A stretch of 64,000 bases of DNA, taken from contig NZ_BLRH01000034.1 in assembly GCF_025996515.1 (NCBI RefSeq), positions 310,001 through 374,000 of the forward strand, in the 5' to 3' direction. The DNA is from Rhizohabitans arisaemae (GTDB taxonomy: Bacteria > Actinomycetota > Actinomycetes > Streptosporangiales > Streptosporangiaceae). Below are positions 1 to 6,940 of the stretch, piece after piece. Each line of letters starts with the position of its first letter. The first letter of the stretch is position 1. A program made the position numbers and the translations under genes. Under the pieces are notes generated by a model. It was given only the letters and a program-made list of their open reading frames with translations. It was not told where the DNA came from and did no database searches.

Positions 1-1404
1 GCTCAGATAGAAGTTGCGCCAGGTGGCGTTCTCCGCGCCGTGTCCGAGCCGGGTGTAGACCCGGGCCAGGAGCCCTCTGGCCGCGGAGTCGCCTTCGTCG
101 GCGAACACGGCGTGGTTGAGCAGGGTCGCCGCGAAGCGCAGGTCGCCCTCCCCGATGTAGCGTTCGGCGAGGGCCCGTACGGCGGAGGCGCCGCCCAGGC
201 ATTCGACGTACCGCCTGGCCTGCTTTACGGGCGGATGTTCCCACAGGTGGGCCGGGTTGCCGTCGAACCAGCCCAGGTAGCGCTGGTAGACGGCCTTGAC
301 GTTGTGGCTGACCGAGCCGTAGTAGCCGTGGGTGTGCCAGGCCCGCTCCAAGGCGGGCGGCAGCCGCATGGCCTCCGCGATCTCGCCGCCGGTGAGGCCG
401 AGGTTCATCATGCGCACGGTCTGGTCGTGCAGGTAGGCGTAGAGGTCGCGCTGCTGGGACAGGAAGGTCACGATGTCGTCCCTGCCCCAGGTGGGCCAGT
501 GGTGGGAGGCGAAGGCCACGTCCGCGTGGTCGGCGAACAGCGTGACGGCCTCATCCAGGTACCGGGCCCAGGTCCGCGGGTCGCGGACGACGGCTCCGCG
601 CAGGGTGAGCAGGTTGTGCAGGTTGTGCGTGGCGTTCTCGGCCATGCACAGGGCCCGATGGTCGGGGAAGAGGAAGTTCATCTCCGCCGGGGCCTCGGTT
701 CCGGGGGTGAGCTGGAAGACGACGCGCACCCCGTCGACGGTCTCCTCCTGCCCGGTGCGGGTGACGTCTACGGTGGGCGGGATCAGGGAGACGGTGCCGG
801 CTGAGGTGCCCATGCCGAGCCCGCAGCCGAGCTGCCCTTCGGGGCTGCGCGGCAGGAGCTGGCCGTACATGTACAGGGCCCGGCGGTTCATGGCGGTGCC
901 GGCGTAGACGTTCTCCGAGACGGCGTGCTCCATGAAGTGGGCCGGGGCGATGACGGGGATGCCGGTCCCGTCGGCGACTCCCCGCGCGCCGCCGAAGTGG
1001 TCGACGTGCGAGTGGGTGTAGATCAGGCCGGTCACCGGGCGCTCACCCCGGTGGTCCCGGTAGAGCCGCAGCGCCGCGGCGGCGCACTCGGTGGAGATGA
1101 GCGGATCGATGACGACGACCCCGCTCCGTCCCTCGACGAGGGTCATGTTGGACAGGTCGAGGCCGCGTACCTGGTAGACGCCGTCGGTCACCTCGAACAA
1201 CCCGTGCACGGCGCACAGCTGTGCCTGCCGCCAAAGGCTTGGGTGCGCGGTTGCGGGACAGTCGCCGTCGAGGAAGTCGTAGGCGTCGCAGTCCCAGACG
1301 ACCTTGCCGTCGGACGCCTTAATCAGGGCGTCGCTCGGCTTGGCGATGAAACCGCGTTCGGCGTTGTCGAAGTCCGCCCGATCGCGGGTGGGAAGGTCTG
1401 CCAT
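1..1404 (-). CDS. Alkyl sulfatase, metallo-beta-lactamase fold (partial, 3' end outside window)
   Basis: The frame reads from ATG at 1404 to the window edge (468 codons) with no stop, so the C-terminus lies upstream of base 1. The zinc signature THSHVDHFGG is present, followed by AENATHNLHNLLTLRGA and SHHWPTWG, which mark the SdsA1/BDS1 type of secondary or primary alkyl sulfatase. Known members hydrolyse alkyl sulfate esters such as dodecyl sulfate with two zinc ions, then carry a dimerisation region and an SCP2-like lipid-binding domain; only the start of the dimerisation part is seen here. No signal peptide is visible, so a cytoplasmic enzyme is likely. It shares no operon with the arsenic genes that follow. 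Confidence 0.88.
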   Translation of the reverse strand, partial: MADLPTRDRADFDNAERGFIAKPSDALIKASDGKVVWDCDAYDFLDGDCPATAHPSLWRQAQLCAVHGLFEVTDGVYQVRGLDLSNMTLVEGRSGVVVIDPLISTECAAAALRLYRDHRGERPVTGLIYTHSHVDHFGGARGVADGTGIPVIAPAHFMEHAVSENVYAGTAMNRRALYMYGQLLPRSPEGQLGCGLGMGTSAGTVSLIPPTVDVTRTGQEETVDGVRVVFQLTPGTEAPAEMNFLFPDHRALCMAENATHNLHNLLTLRGAVVRDPRTWARYLDEAVTLFADHADVAFASHHWPTWGRDDIVTFLSQQRDLYAYLHDQTVRMMNLGLTGGEIAEAMRLPPALERAWHTHGYYGSVSHNVKAVYQRYLGWFDGNPAHLWEHPPVKQARRYVECLGGASAVRALAERYIGEGDLRFAATLLNHAVFADEGDSAARGLLARVYTRLGHGAENATWRNFYLS

Positions 1405-1462
1405 GAGATCGTCCTGCCCGCCGCCGTCTTCGGTAAGTCAAGGAAACCCCCAAGAAAGAGAC

Positions 1463-1662
1463 ACGTCACGGCGGGCACAGTGACGTCGTCCACGAGGCCG
1501 CCTACAGCCCCGACGGCCGCACCACCGGCCTATCTGGGACTGGAGTTCCAGCGCTCGTTCGCCTCCAACACCCTGCGCGGGGTCGCGGCCGACGCCGCGC
1601 ACATCATGGGCCCGCTGGCCGCGCACGCCCGCCACGCCCCGGGCCAGGTCGGCCTCTGACGC
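1463..1662 (+). pseudogene. Possible 3' remnant of an unrecognised gene
   Basis: The codons just before the stop around 1657-1659 read like a real C-terminus (FQRSFASNTLRGVAAD, then HIMGPLAAHARHAP). The upstream sequence only makes sense after a frame change near 1530, and there is no credible start. I do not recognise the family. It may be the scar of a gene lost when the arsenic cluster arrived, or it may be chance. Confidence 0.22.
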
Positions 1663-1701
1663 CGACCATCGGTGCACTCGTTGGTTCGACATCCAGCTAA
1701 T

Positions 1702-1760
1702 TTGACGTATCTCTAATCAATAGCCCACTATGGGTATTGCTTCGACAATCTTCTAATCAA
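1702..1760 (+). promoter_or_regulatory. Promoter region of the arsenic flavoprotein gene with direct repeats
   Basis: This AT-rich island in GC-rich DNA holds a TTGACG box (1702-1707) and CACTAT (1726-1731) with an 18-base spacer, a plausible vegetative promoter. TCTAATCAA occurs twice, at 1712-1720 and 1752-1760, 40 bases apart. They may be regulator half-sites; an ArsR is the likely partner from context only. Confidence 0.45.
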
Positions 1761-1846
1761 GGGTGTCGGGTTGCCTTGAACGTGCCCGGCACCCTGTGCA
1801 CCCTTCGCTGCGTCGTCGGCCTTCTGACCTTGGGGAGAGCCCTGCC

Positions 1847-3265
1847 ATGAGCAACAACTGCTGCGGTACCACCACCGCTCTGGAACTCGAGCGGATCGTA
1901 AACGGCCCCAACGTCGGCGCGCTGCCGGTCGTGGTGATCGGCGCGGGTCCGGTCGGCCTGGCCGCCGCCGCCCACCTGGCCGAACGCGGCCAGGACTTCC
2001 TGGTGCTGGAGGCGGGCGAGCAGGTCGCCGCCTCGGTCGCCCGGTGGGGGCACGTGCGGGTGTTCAGCCCGTGGAAGTACAACATCGACGCCGCCGCCCG
2101 CCGCCTGCTGGAGGCCGGCGGCTGGAGCGCGCCCGACGGCGAGTGGCTGCCCACCGGCGCCGAGCTCATCGACGACTACCTCGCCCCGTTGGCCAAGCTC
2201 CTCGGCGAGCGCTTACGGCTCGGCGCGAAGGTGAGCGCCGTCAGCCGAGAGGGCTACGACCGGGTCCGCACCAACGGCCGCGAAGCCGTACCCTTCCTCA
2301 TTCGCCTGCAGGACGGCGAAGAACTCCGGGCCCGCGCGGTCATCGACGCCTCCGGCACCTACGAGAACCCCAACGTGCTCGGCGCGAGCGGTCTGCCCGC
2401 CCGCGGCGAGGCCGGGGCGGTCGCGGCCGGGCTGGTCGACCACGCCCTGCCGGACGTGCTCGGCGCCGACCGCGACCGCTATGAGGGCAATCACGTATTG
2501 GTCGTGGGAGCCGGCCACTCGGCCGCCACCACCTTGCTCGCCCTGGCTCAGCTGTCGGAGGACACCCGCATCACGTGGGCGATCCGCGCCGGCGGCGCCG
2601 CCCGCACCTACGGCGGCGGTGACGCCGACGCTCTACCGGCCCGCGGCGCGCTCGGCACCCGCCTGCGCGCGCACGTCGACTCCGGCCGCATCCAGCTGGT
2701 GACCGGTTTCTTCACCCACACCGTCCGGTGTGCAGGCGAGCAGGCGATCGTGGTGAGCCGCGATGCGTCCGGCCACGAGCAGGCCATCGTCGTCGACCGG
2801 GTCGTCGCGGCGACCGGCTACCGGCCCGACCACACCATCGCGAGCGAACTGCGCCTGGACCTGGATCCGATCCTCGGCTCGACCCGGGCTCTGGCCCCGC
2901 TTATCGACCCCAATCGGCACTCGTGCGGCACCGTCCCCGCCCACGGCGTCGACGAGCTGGCCCATCCCGAGCCCGGTTTCTACGCCGTGGGCGTCAAGTC
3001 CTACGGCCGCGCCCCGACCTTCCTGATGGCCACCGGGTATGAGCAGGTCCGCTCTGTGGTCGCCGCGCTCGCGGGCGACTGGGAGGCCGCCCGGGATGTG
3101 CGGCTGGAGCTGCCCGAGACCGGGGTGTGCTCCTCCAACCTGGCCGAGGCCCAGGAGCAGCGGGTCGGCCTGGCCACCGGCATCAGCGGCGGCCTGCTCG
3201 ACACCCCGCTCGCCGGCGCCACCGCCGCGGTCCCCGGCCGGGGCGGCGGAAGCTGCTGCGGCTGA
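1847..3265 (+). CDS. FAD/NAD(P)H-dependent oxidoreductase of the arsenic island (ArsO-like)
   Basis: 472 residues. The ATG at 1847 is preferred over upstream in-frame codons because of the GGGGAG ribosome site about ten bases before it. FAD-binding GAGPVG lies at residues 32-37, the motif FSPWKYNID follows, an NAD(P)H-binding GAGHSA lies near 222-227, and a late ATGYRPD motif completes a flavin-containing monooxygenase-type fold. Such proteins are common in actinobacterial ars clusters and are often named ArsO, with an unsettled role in arsenical redox chemistry. A CC pair stands at residues 5-6 (NNCCG) and another at the extreme C-terminus (GGSCCG). These could bind trivalent arsenic, which is an inference. 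An arsR gene follows on the same strand. Confidence 0.8.
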   Translation: MSNNCCGTTTALELERIVNGPNVGALPVVVIGAGPVGLAAAAHLAERGQDFLVLEAGEQVAASVARWGHVRVFSPWKYNIDAAARRLLEAGGWSAPDGEWLPTGAELIDDYLAPLAKLLGERLRLGAKVSAVSREGYDRVRTNGREAVPFLIRLQDGEELRARAVIDASGTYENPNVLGASGLPARGEAGAVAAGLVDHALPDVLGADRDRYEGNHVLVVGAGHSAATTLLALAQLSEDTRITWAIRAGGAARTYGGGDADALPARGALGTRLRAHVDSGRIQLVTGFFTHTVRCAGEQAIVVSRDASGHEQAIVVDRVVAATGYRPDHTIASELRLDLDPILGSTRALAPLIDPNRHSCGTVPAHGVDELAHPEPGFYAVGVKSYGRAPTFLMATGYEQVRSVVAALAGDWEAARDVRLELPETGVCSSNLAEAQEQRVGLATGISGGLLDTPLAGATAAVPGRGGGSCCG

Positions 3266-3316
3266 CCACCACACCCGCAGCAGGCAGCACGACCGGAGAC
3301 GAGGAAGAGGAACGCC

Positions 3317-3376
3317 ATGTCGGCCGCGGCATGCGTGATCGCCGCCGGTGCGTTGGTCGCCTACCACCGCATATAG
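3317..3376 (+). CDS. Possible 19-residue peptide between the flavoprotein and arsR
   Basis: A short frame from ATG 3317 to TAG 3374-3376 follows a purine-rich GAGGAAGAGG stretch. It would encode a mostly hydrophobic peptide (AAACVIAAGALVAY in the middle). It runs into the arsR operator, so it may be a remnant or chance. Confidence 0.2.
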   Translation: MSAAACVIAAGALVAYHRI

Positions 3377-3393
3377 TTCGATTGACGTCGAAC
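3376..3393 (+). promoter_or_regulatory. Inverted repeat, likely operator of the first ArsR
   Basis: GTTCGA (3376-3381) and TCGAAC (3388-3393) form a perfect inverted repeat around TTGACG. It lies just before the ribosome site AAGGAG (3395-3400) of arsR. ArsR proteins normally repress themselves from such a site. Confidence 0.55.
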
Positions 3394-3407
3394 CAAGGAG
3401 TCGTGTC

Positions 3408-3770
3408 ATGGCCGCCCCCGCGACAGTCCCGTGCTGCGCCCCGATCGCCCGCGAGCCGATCTCCGAAAGCGACGCGGCCGAGGCGGCGGTGCTGCTCAAG
3501 GCGGTCGCCGACCCGGTGCGGCTGCGCCTGCTGTCGATGATCGGCTCCCACGCCGGAGGTGAGGCGTGCGTGTGCGACCTGACCGGCGCCTTCGACCTGA
3601 CCGCGCCCACGATCTCCCACCACCTGAAGATCCTGCGCACCGCCGGGCTGATCGACGGCGAACGCCGCGGCACCTGGGTCTACTACCGCATCATCCCCGA
3701 GGCGGTGAACAAGCTCGGCGCTCTGTTCACGCCCCTCGGCGACGCCGCACCCGTCCTTCTTCCGGCCTGA
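3408..3770 (+). CDS. arsR: ArsR-family metalloregulator, copy 1
   Basis: 120 residues. ATG 3408 follows AAGGAG at a good distance. The winged-helix core is clear: ALLKAVADPVRLRLL, then ACVCDL with Cys54 and Cys56 and the recognition helix LTAPTISHHLKIL, then GTWVYYRI in the wing. CVCDL is the classical arsenite site of ArsR repressors, and Cys9-Cys10 at the N-terminus could supply further ligands. Members repress ars genes until As(III) binds. It resembles the second ArsR at 6374-6715 in layout, including an N-terminal cysteine about 45 residues before the pair. It probably controls itself and perhaps the flavoprotein upstream. Confidence 0.92.
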   Translation: MAAPATVPCCAPIAREPISESDAAEAAVLLKAVADPVRLRLLSMIGSHAGGEACVCDLTGAFDLTAPTISHHLKILRTAGLIDGERRGTWVYYRIIPEAVNKLGALFTPLGDAAPVLLPA

Positions 3771-3943
3771 GCGGAACCGGAGCATGCCCTGCGGCCACGT
3801 CGTCCGATGAGGGCGTGCCTCTGAACGAACGTGCCACCAACCCACAGTCGGCGCGAGCCGGGCGAGCCGGTTCGCGTACCTGTCGAGGATGTCGTGGCCT
3901 GCGGCGTTGTAATCGCGCGGCCGGGGCCGAAGGACACCAACGG

Positions 3944-4411
3944 TCAGCCGCTGTGTGCGGCGGTCCTCTCGCCGCTGCTGCGTGGGTCAGCGCCCGCAGG
4001 CTGCGAATCACCGGCCGGGCGGGCCAGGATGCTGCACACCTGTTCACTGGCGCAGTCGGCGGGATCGGTGACGTCCGCGCGGCGACGCAGACCGCGCAGC
4101 ACCTGGCGGGCCTGGTCGAGCTCGGCCATGCGCTGATCGATCCGTGCCAGGTGCTCATCGATGAGGTCGGTGACGTGCCGGCAGGGGGCGTGGCCGCTGT
4201 CGCGGATTGCCAGGATGCCCCGGATCTCTGCCAGAGTCAGCCCGGCGGTCTGGGCATCGCGGATGAAGCGCAGCCGGGTCGCGGCCCCCTCGGGATAGTC
4301 ACGGTAGCCGGCTGAGGTGCGGGGCGGAGCAGGCAGCAGACCTGCCTCTTCATAGAACCGGATGGTCTTGGCGCTGACTCCGGCCTGTTCGGCGAGCACT
4401 CCGATGCGCAT
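3944..4411 (-). CDS. MerR-family heavy-metal-responsive regulator
   Basis: 155 residues from ATG 4411. The MerR helix-turn-helix is at the start (IGVLAEQAGVSAKTIRFYEE, then RDYPEGAATRLRFI), followed by a coiled-coil dimerisation helix. Cys77 (HAPCRHV), Cys120 and Cys126 (PADCASEQVCSIL) form the usual metal pocket of the MerR/ZntR/CueR group. The metal cannot be told from sequence alone. It is divergent from the thioredoxin-like gene at 4501, and the shared interval holds a typical MerR-type promoter. The last 25 residues are unlike the family and may have been extended by loss of the original stop. Confidence 0.88.
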   Translation of the reverse strand: MRIGVLAEQAGVSAKTIRFYEEAGLLPAPPRTSAGYRDYPEGAATRLRFIRDAQTAGLTLAEIRGILAIRDSGHAPCRHVTDLIDEHLARIDQRMAELDQARQVLRGLRRRADVTDPADCASEQVCSILARPAGDSQPAGADPRSSGERTAAHSG

Positions 4412-4426
4412 CCCTCCACCCTATGC

Positions 4427-4458
4427 TTGACCTTCCAGCACGCTGGAACCTCTACCGT
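4427..4458 (+). promoter_or_regulatory. MerR-type promoter-operator
   Basis: The -35 box TTGACC (4427-4432) is followed by the perfect inverted repeat TTCCAGC-AC-GCTGGAA (4433-4448) and a weak -10 around TACCGT (4453-4458). The 19-20 base spacing is the long spacing that MerR proteins correct by untwisting DNA. The arms resemble CueR-type sites. It points toward the gene at 4501. Confidence 0.72.
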
Positions 4459-4500
4459 CCGGGATGAGCGTCCTTTACCACCTGCGACCAGGAGGCGACC

Positions 4501-4872
4501 ATGCTGGAGCTGACCGTGCTGACCGTGCCCGACTGCCCGCACGAGGCGGACTTGCACGAGCGGCTCGCCCAAGCCCTCGTCGGCCACCCGGCGGTGCGGC
4601 TCACCACACACGTGATCGACAACGAGGGCGACGCGGCCCGGTGGGGCATGCACGGCTCCCCGACCCTGCTGATCAACGGGGTGGACGTCTTCGCTGCACC
4701 GGACACCCCGGCAAGCGTCTCCTGTCGCCTCTACCGCGATGAGACCGGGCCGACCGGCGGCGCTCCTTCGGTGACCGCGCTGCGTGAGGCACTGCGTCAT
4801 GCCTCTTCGGACCGCTCCTTCAGCCGTTCGAGTAGTCCTCGTTCGACAACCGACAATCGTCGAGGGCGATGA
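4501..4872 (+). CDS. Thioredoxin-fold protein of the MerR-controlled unit
   Basis: 123 residues; ATG 4501 follows AGGAGG. The start ELTVLTVPDCPHE and the later HGSPTLLINGVDVF give a thioredoxin-like fold with the cis-proline loop SPT. The usual CxxC is reduced to one cysteine plus PHE, so ordinary disulfide reduction is unlikely. Small proteins of this kind occur beside MerR genes in actinobacteria and are sometimes annotated with mercury-lyase or thioredoxin names; their reaction is not known to me. The last 25 residues are Ser/Arg-rich and unstructured. It converges on arsC with 6 bases between the stops. Confidence 0.72.
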   Translation: MLELTVLTVPDCPHEADLHERLAQALVGHPAVRLTTHVIDNEGDAARWGMHGSPTLLINGVDVFAAPDTPASVSCRLYRDETGPTGGAPSVTALREALRHASSDRSFSRSSSPRSTTDNRRGR

Positions 4873-4878
4873 GAAGCA

Positions 4879-5283
4879 TCAGGTGGGCAAGAGCTCCGCC
4901 AGCAGTGTCTCGATCCGTTTCCTGATCACGTCCCGGATCTCCCGCACCGCCTCGATGTCCTGGCCTGCGGGGTCGTCGAGCTTCCAATCCTCGTAGCGTT
5001 TGCCGGGGAAGACGGGGCAGGCGTCGCCGCAGCCCATGGTGATCACGACATCGCAGGCTTCGACCGCGTCCACGGTGAGCACCTTGGGCTGGGCGCCGGT
5101 GATGTCGATGCCCACTTCGTTCATGGCCTCGGCGGCCACCGGGTTGATCCGGTCGGCGGGGGAGGACCCTGCCGAGTGGACCTCCACACGGTCACCGGCC
5201 AGGTGGGTGAGCCATCCGGCGGCCATCTGGGAGCGGCCGGCGTTGTGCACGCAGACGAACAGCACGCCGGGCTTACCGGGCAT
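4879..5283 (-). CDS. arsC: Arsenate reductase, low-molecular-weight phosphatase fold
   Basis: 134 residues, about the normal size. The P-loop CVHNAGRS carries the nucleophile Cys11 and Arg17 (CX5R). Further cysteines at 77, 85 and 89 (MGCGDACPVFPGK) and the DDPAG segment are typical of the ArsC line derived from small tyrosine phosphatases. The enzyme reduces arsenate to arsenite for export. Whether it passes electrons through thioredoxin or mycothiol cannot be settled here; an actinomycete makes mycothiol plausible. Its start overlaps the end of acr3 by 11 bases, so it is translated from the arsR-acr3-arsC transcript. Confidence 0.93.
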   Translation of the reverse strand: MPGKPGVLFVCVHNAGRSQMAAGWLTHLAGDRVEVHSAGSSPADRINPVAAEAMNEVGIDITGAQPKVLTVDAVEACDVVITMGCGDACPVFPGKRYEDWKLDDPAGQDIEAVREIRDVIRKRIETLLAELLPT

Positions 5284-6358
5284 GGGTGCTCTCCTTGCCG
5301 AACAGGCGTCGGCCCCAGAGGCTGACGTAGACGAGGGCGACCAGGACGGGCACCTCGATGAGCGGGCCCACCACTCCGGCGAGGGCTTGGCCGGAGGTGA
5401 CGCCGAAGACGCCGACCGCCACCGCGATGGCCAGTTCGAAGTTGTTGCCCGCGGCGGTGAAGGCGAGTGTGGTGGTTCGGTCGTAGGGCAGGCCGATCGC
5501 CCGGCCGGTGAGGAAGGAGCCGCCCCACATGAGGAAGAAGTAGGCCAGCAGCGGAAGTGCGATCCGCGCCACGTCCAGGGGGCGTTCGGTGATGGTATGC
5601 CCTTGCAGGGCGAACAGGATGACGATGGTGAACAGCAGCCCGTACAGGGCGATCGGCCCGATCCTCGGCAGGAACCGCTGCTCGTACCAGTCGCGGCCCC
5701 GGGTACGCTCGCCGATCTTGCGGGAGGCGTATCCGGCGGCCAGCGGGATGCCGAGAAAGATGAGCACGTACCACGCGATATCCCAGGCCGAGACGTCCAG
5801 GGCGGCTTCGGGCAGGCCGAGCAGGCCGGGGAGCAGCTCCAGGTAGAACCAGCCCAGGGCGCCGAACGCGACCACCTGGAAGACCGAGTTGAGGGCGACC
5901 AGGACGGCGGCGGCCTCGCGGTCGCCGCAGGCCAGGTCGTTCCAGATGAGCACCATGGCGATACAGCGGGCCAACCCGACGATGATCAAGCCGGTGCGGT
6001 ACTCGGGCAGGTCCGGCAGCAGCGCCCAGGCCAGCGCGAACATCAGCGCCGGTCCGACGATCCAGTTGAGCACGAGGGAGGACAACAGCAGGCGGCGGTC
6101 GCCGGTGACGGTGTCGAGCCGGTCGTAGCGGACCTTGGCCAGCACCGGATACATCATCAGCAGCAGGCCGAGGGCGATCGGCAGCGAGATCTGACCGATC
6201 TTCACCGCGTCCAACGCGGTGTCCAGGCCGGGCAGCAGTCGGCCGAGCAGCAGCCCGGCGGCCATCGCGGCGCCGATCCACACCGGCAGGAGCCGGTCGA
6301 GCGTGGACAGCCCGGCGATTACCGCCGGGCTCTTGGCGGCAGCGTGGGGAGAGAGCAT
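5273..6358 (-). CDS. acr3: Arsenite efflux permease, ACR3 family
   Basis: 361 residues with about ten hydrophobic helices, as expected for ACR3/BASS-type carriers. The segment GLARCIAMVLIWNDLACGD contains the conserved membrane cysteine needed for arsenite transport in ACR3 proteins, and TAAGNNFELAIAVAVGVFG matches the second signature. It exports As(III) or Sb(III) across the plasma membrane using the proton gradient. It is the middle gene of arsR2-acr3-arsC and receives the arsenite made by ArsC. The 15-base gap to arsR2 and the overlap with arsC indicate one operon. Confidence 0.94.
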   Translation of the reverse strand: MLSPHAAAKSPAVIAGLSTLDRLLPVWIGAAMAAGLLLGRLLPGLDTALDAVKIGQISLPIALGLLLMMYPVLAKVRYDRLDTVTGDRRLLLSSLVLNWIVGPALMFALAWALLPDLPEYRTGLIIVGLARCIAMVLIWNDLACGDREAAAVLVALNSVFQVVAFGALGWFYLELLPGLLGLPEAALDVSAWDIAWYVLIFLGIPLAAGYASRKIGERTRGRDWYEQRFLPRIGPIALYGLLFTIVILFALQGHTITERPLDVARIALPLLAYFFLMWGGSFLTGRAIGLPYDRTTTLAFTAAGNNFELAIAVAVGVFGVTSGQALAGVVGPLIEVPVLVALVYVSLWGRRLFGKESTHAR

Positions 6359-6373
6359 GACAATCGCCCCGCC

Positions 6374-6715
6374 TCAGACCGTGGCGGGCGCGGTGAGCAG
6401 CGCCGACAGCTCGCCCAGCGTCTCGGGCACCAGCCGGTAGTACACCCAGGACGCGCGGCGCTCCGAGGTGATCAGGCCGACGTCCTTGAGGACCTTCAGG
6501 TGGTGGCTGATGGTCGGCTGGGACAGCTCGAAGGCGCCGGTGATGTCGCACACGCACACCTCGCCGCCCTCGCGGCTGGCCACGATCGACAGGATGCGCA
6601 GCCGTACCGGATCACCCAGCGCTTTGAACACCCGCGCCACCCCTGCGGCCTGCTCGGCGTCCAGCGGCTCGCGCGCCAGCGGCGGGCTGCACTCCAGGAT
6701 CTGCAGCAGCTCCAC
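6374..6715 (-). CDS. arsR: ArsR-family metalloregulator, copy 2, first gene of the acr3-arsC operon
   Basis: 113 residues from GTG 6715, preferred because GGGGAGG lies 4 bases upstream; an ATG at 6730 would sit inside the operator. The fold is ArsR: VFKALGDPVRLRIL, VCVCDI with Cys54 and Cys56, LSQPTISHHLKVL, then ASWVYYRLV. Cys9 (LECSPP) may be a third ligand. The protein resembles the regulator at 3408 and probably senses As(III). It represses its own operon from the palindromes at 6729-6776. Two related ArsR copies in one cluster suggest duplication or two separate acquisitions. Confidence 0.92.
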   Translation of the reverse strand: MELLQILECSPPLAREPLDAEQAAGVARVFKALGDPVRLRILSIVASREGGEVCVCDITGAFELSQPTISHHLKVLKDVGLITSERRASWVYYRLVPETLGELSALLTAPATV

Positions 6716-6728
6716 ACACCCTCCCCAC

Positions 6729-6776
6729 ATAGATGACTGTCGAAGTCGACCCCTGTCTATATTGACATACATCTAT
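6729..6776 (-). promoter_or_regulatory. Operator-promoter region of arsR2-acr3-arsC
   Basis: ATAGATG (6729-6735) and CATCTAT (6770-6776) are perfect inverted arms. Inside them is TGTC-TATATT-GACA (6754-6767), a compact inverted repeat in the AT-rich part where the -10 and -35 should fall. Both are good ArsR binding candidates. Confidence 0.55.
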
Positions 6777-6940
6777 TCCGGCTGATGCTACGGGGGCGTT
6801 GAGGTTGACCGGCAGGGTACGGACCCGCCACGGCAGGAAGTCGGGCACTGCGGCGGCGAACAGGTCGTCGCCGGTATGCAGGAACCGCTCGATCGTCTCG
6901 GTTTCCGCTCACTCATCCGATCGCCGGGCACAAGCCCGGT

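Noticed and set aside
3818-3930. A minus-strand phrase (DYNAAGHDILDRYANRLARL) between arsR1 and the MerR gene
   Set aside because: It reads like protein but is only about 35 codons with no start and no family; too short to call a gene relic with any confidence.
5000-6736. A 578-codon plus-strand frame across arsC, acr3 and arsR2
   Set aside because: It is the shadow of three clearly real minus-strand genes.
6775-6910. A minus-strand phrase (ERFLHTGDDLFAAAVPDFLP) upstream of arsR2
   Set aside because: Possibly a gene tail, but it has no start, no recognised family and runs through the arsR2 operator.
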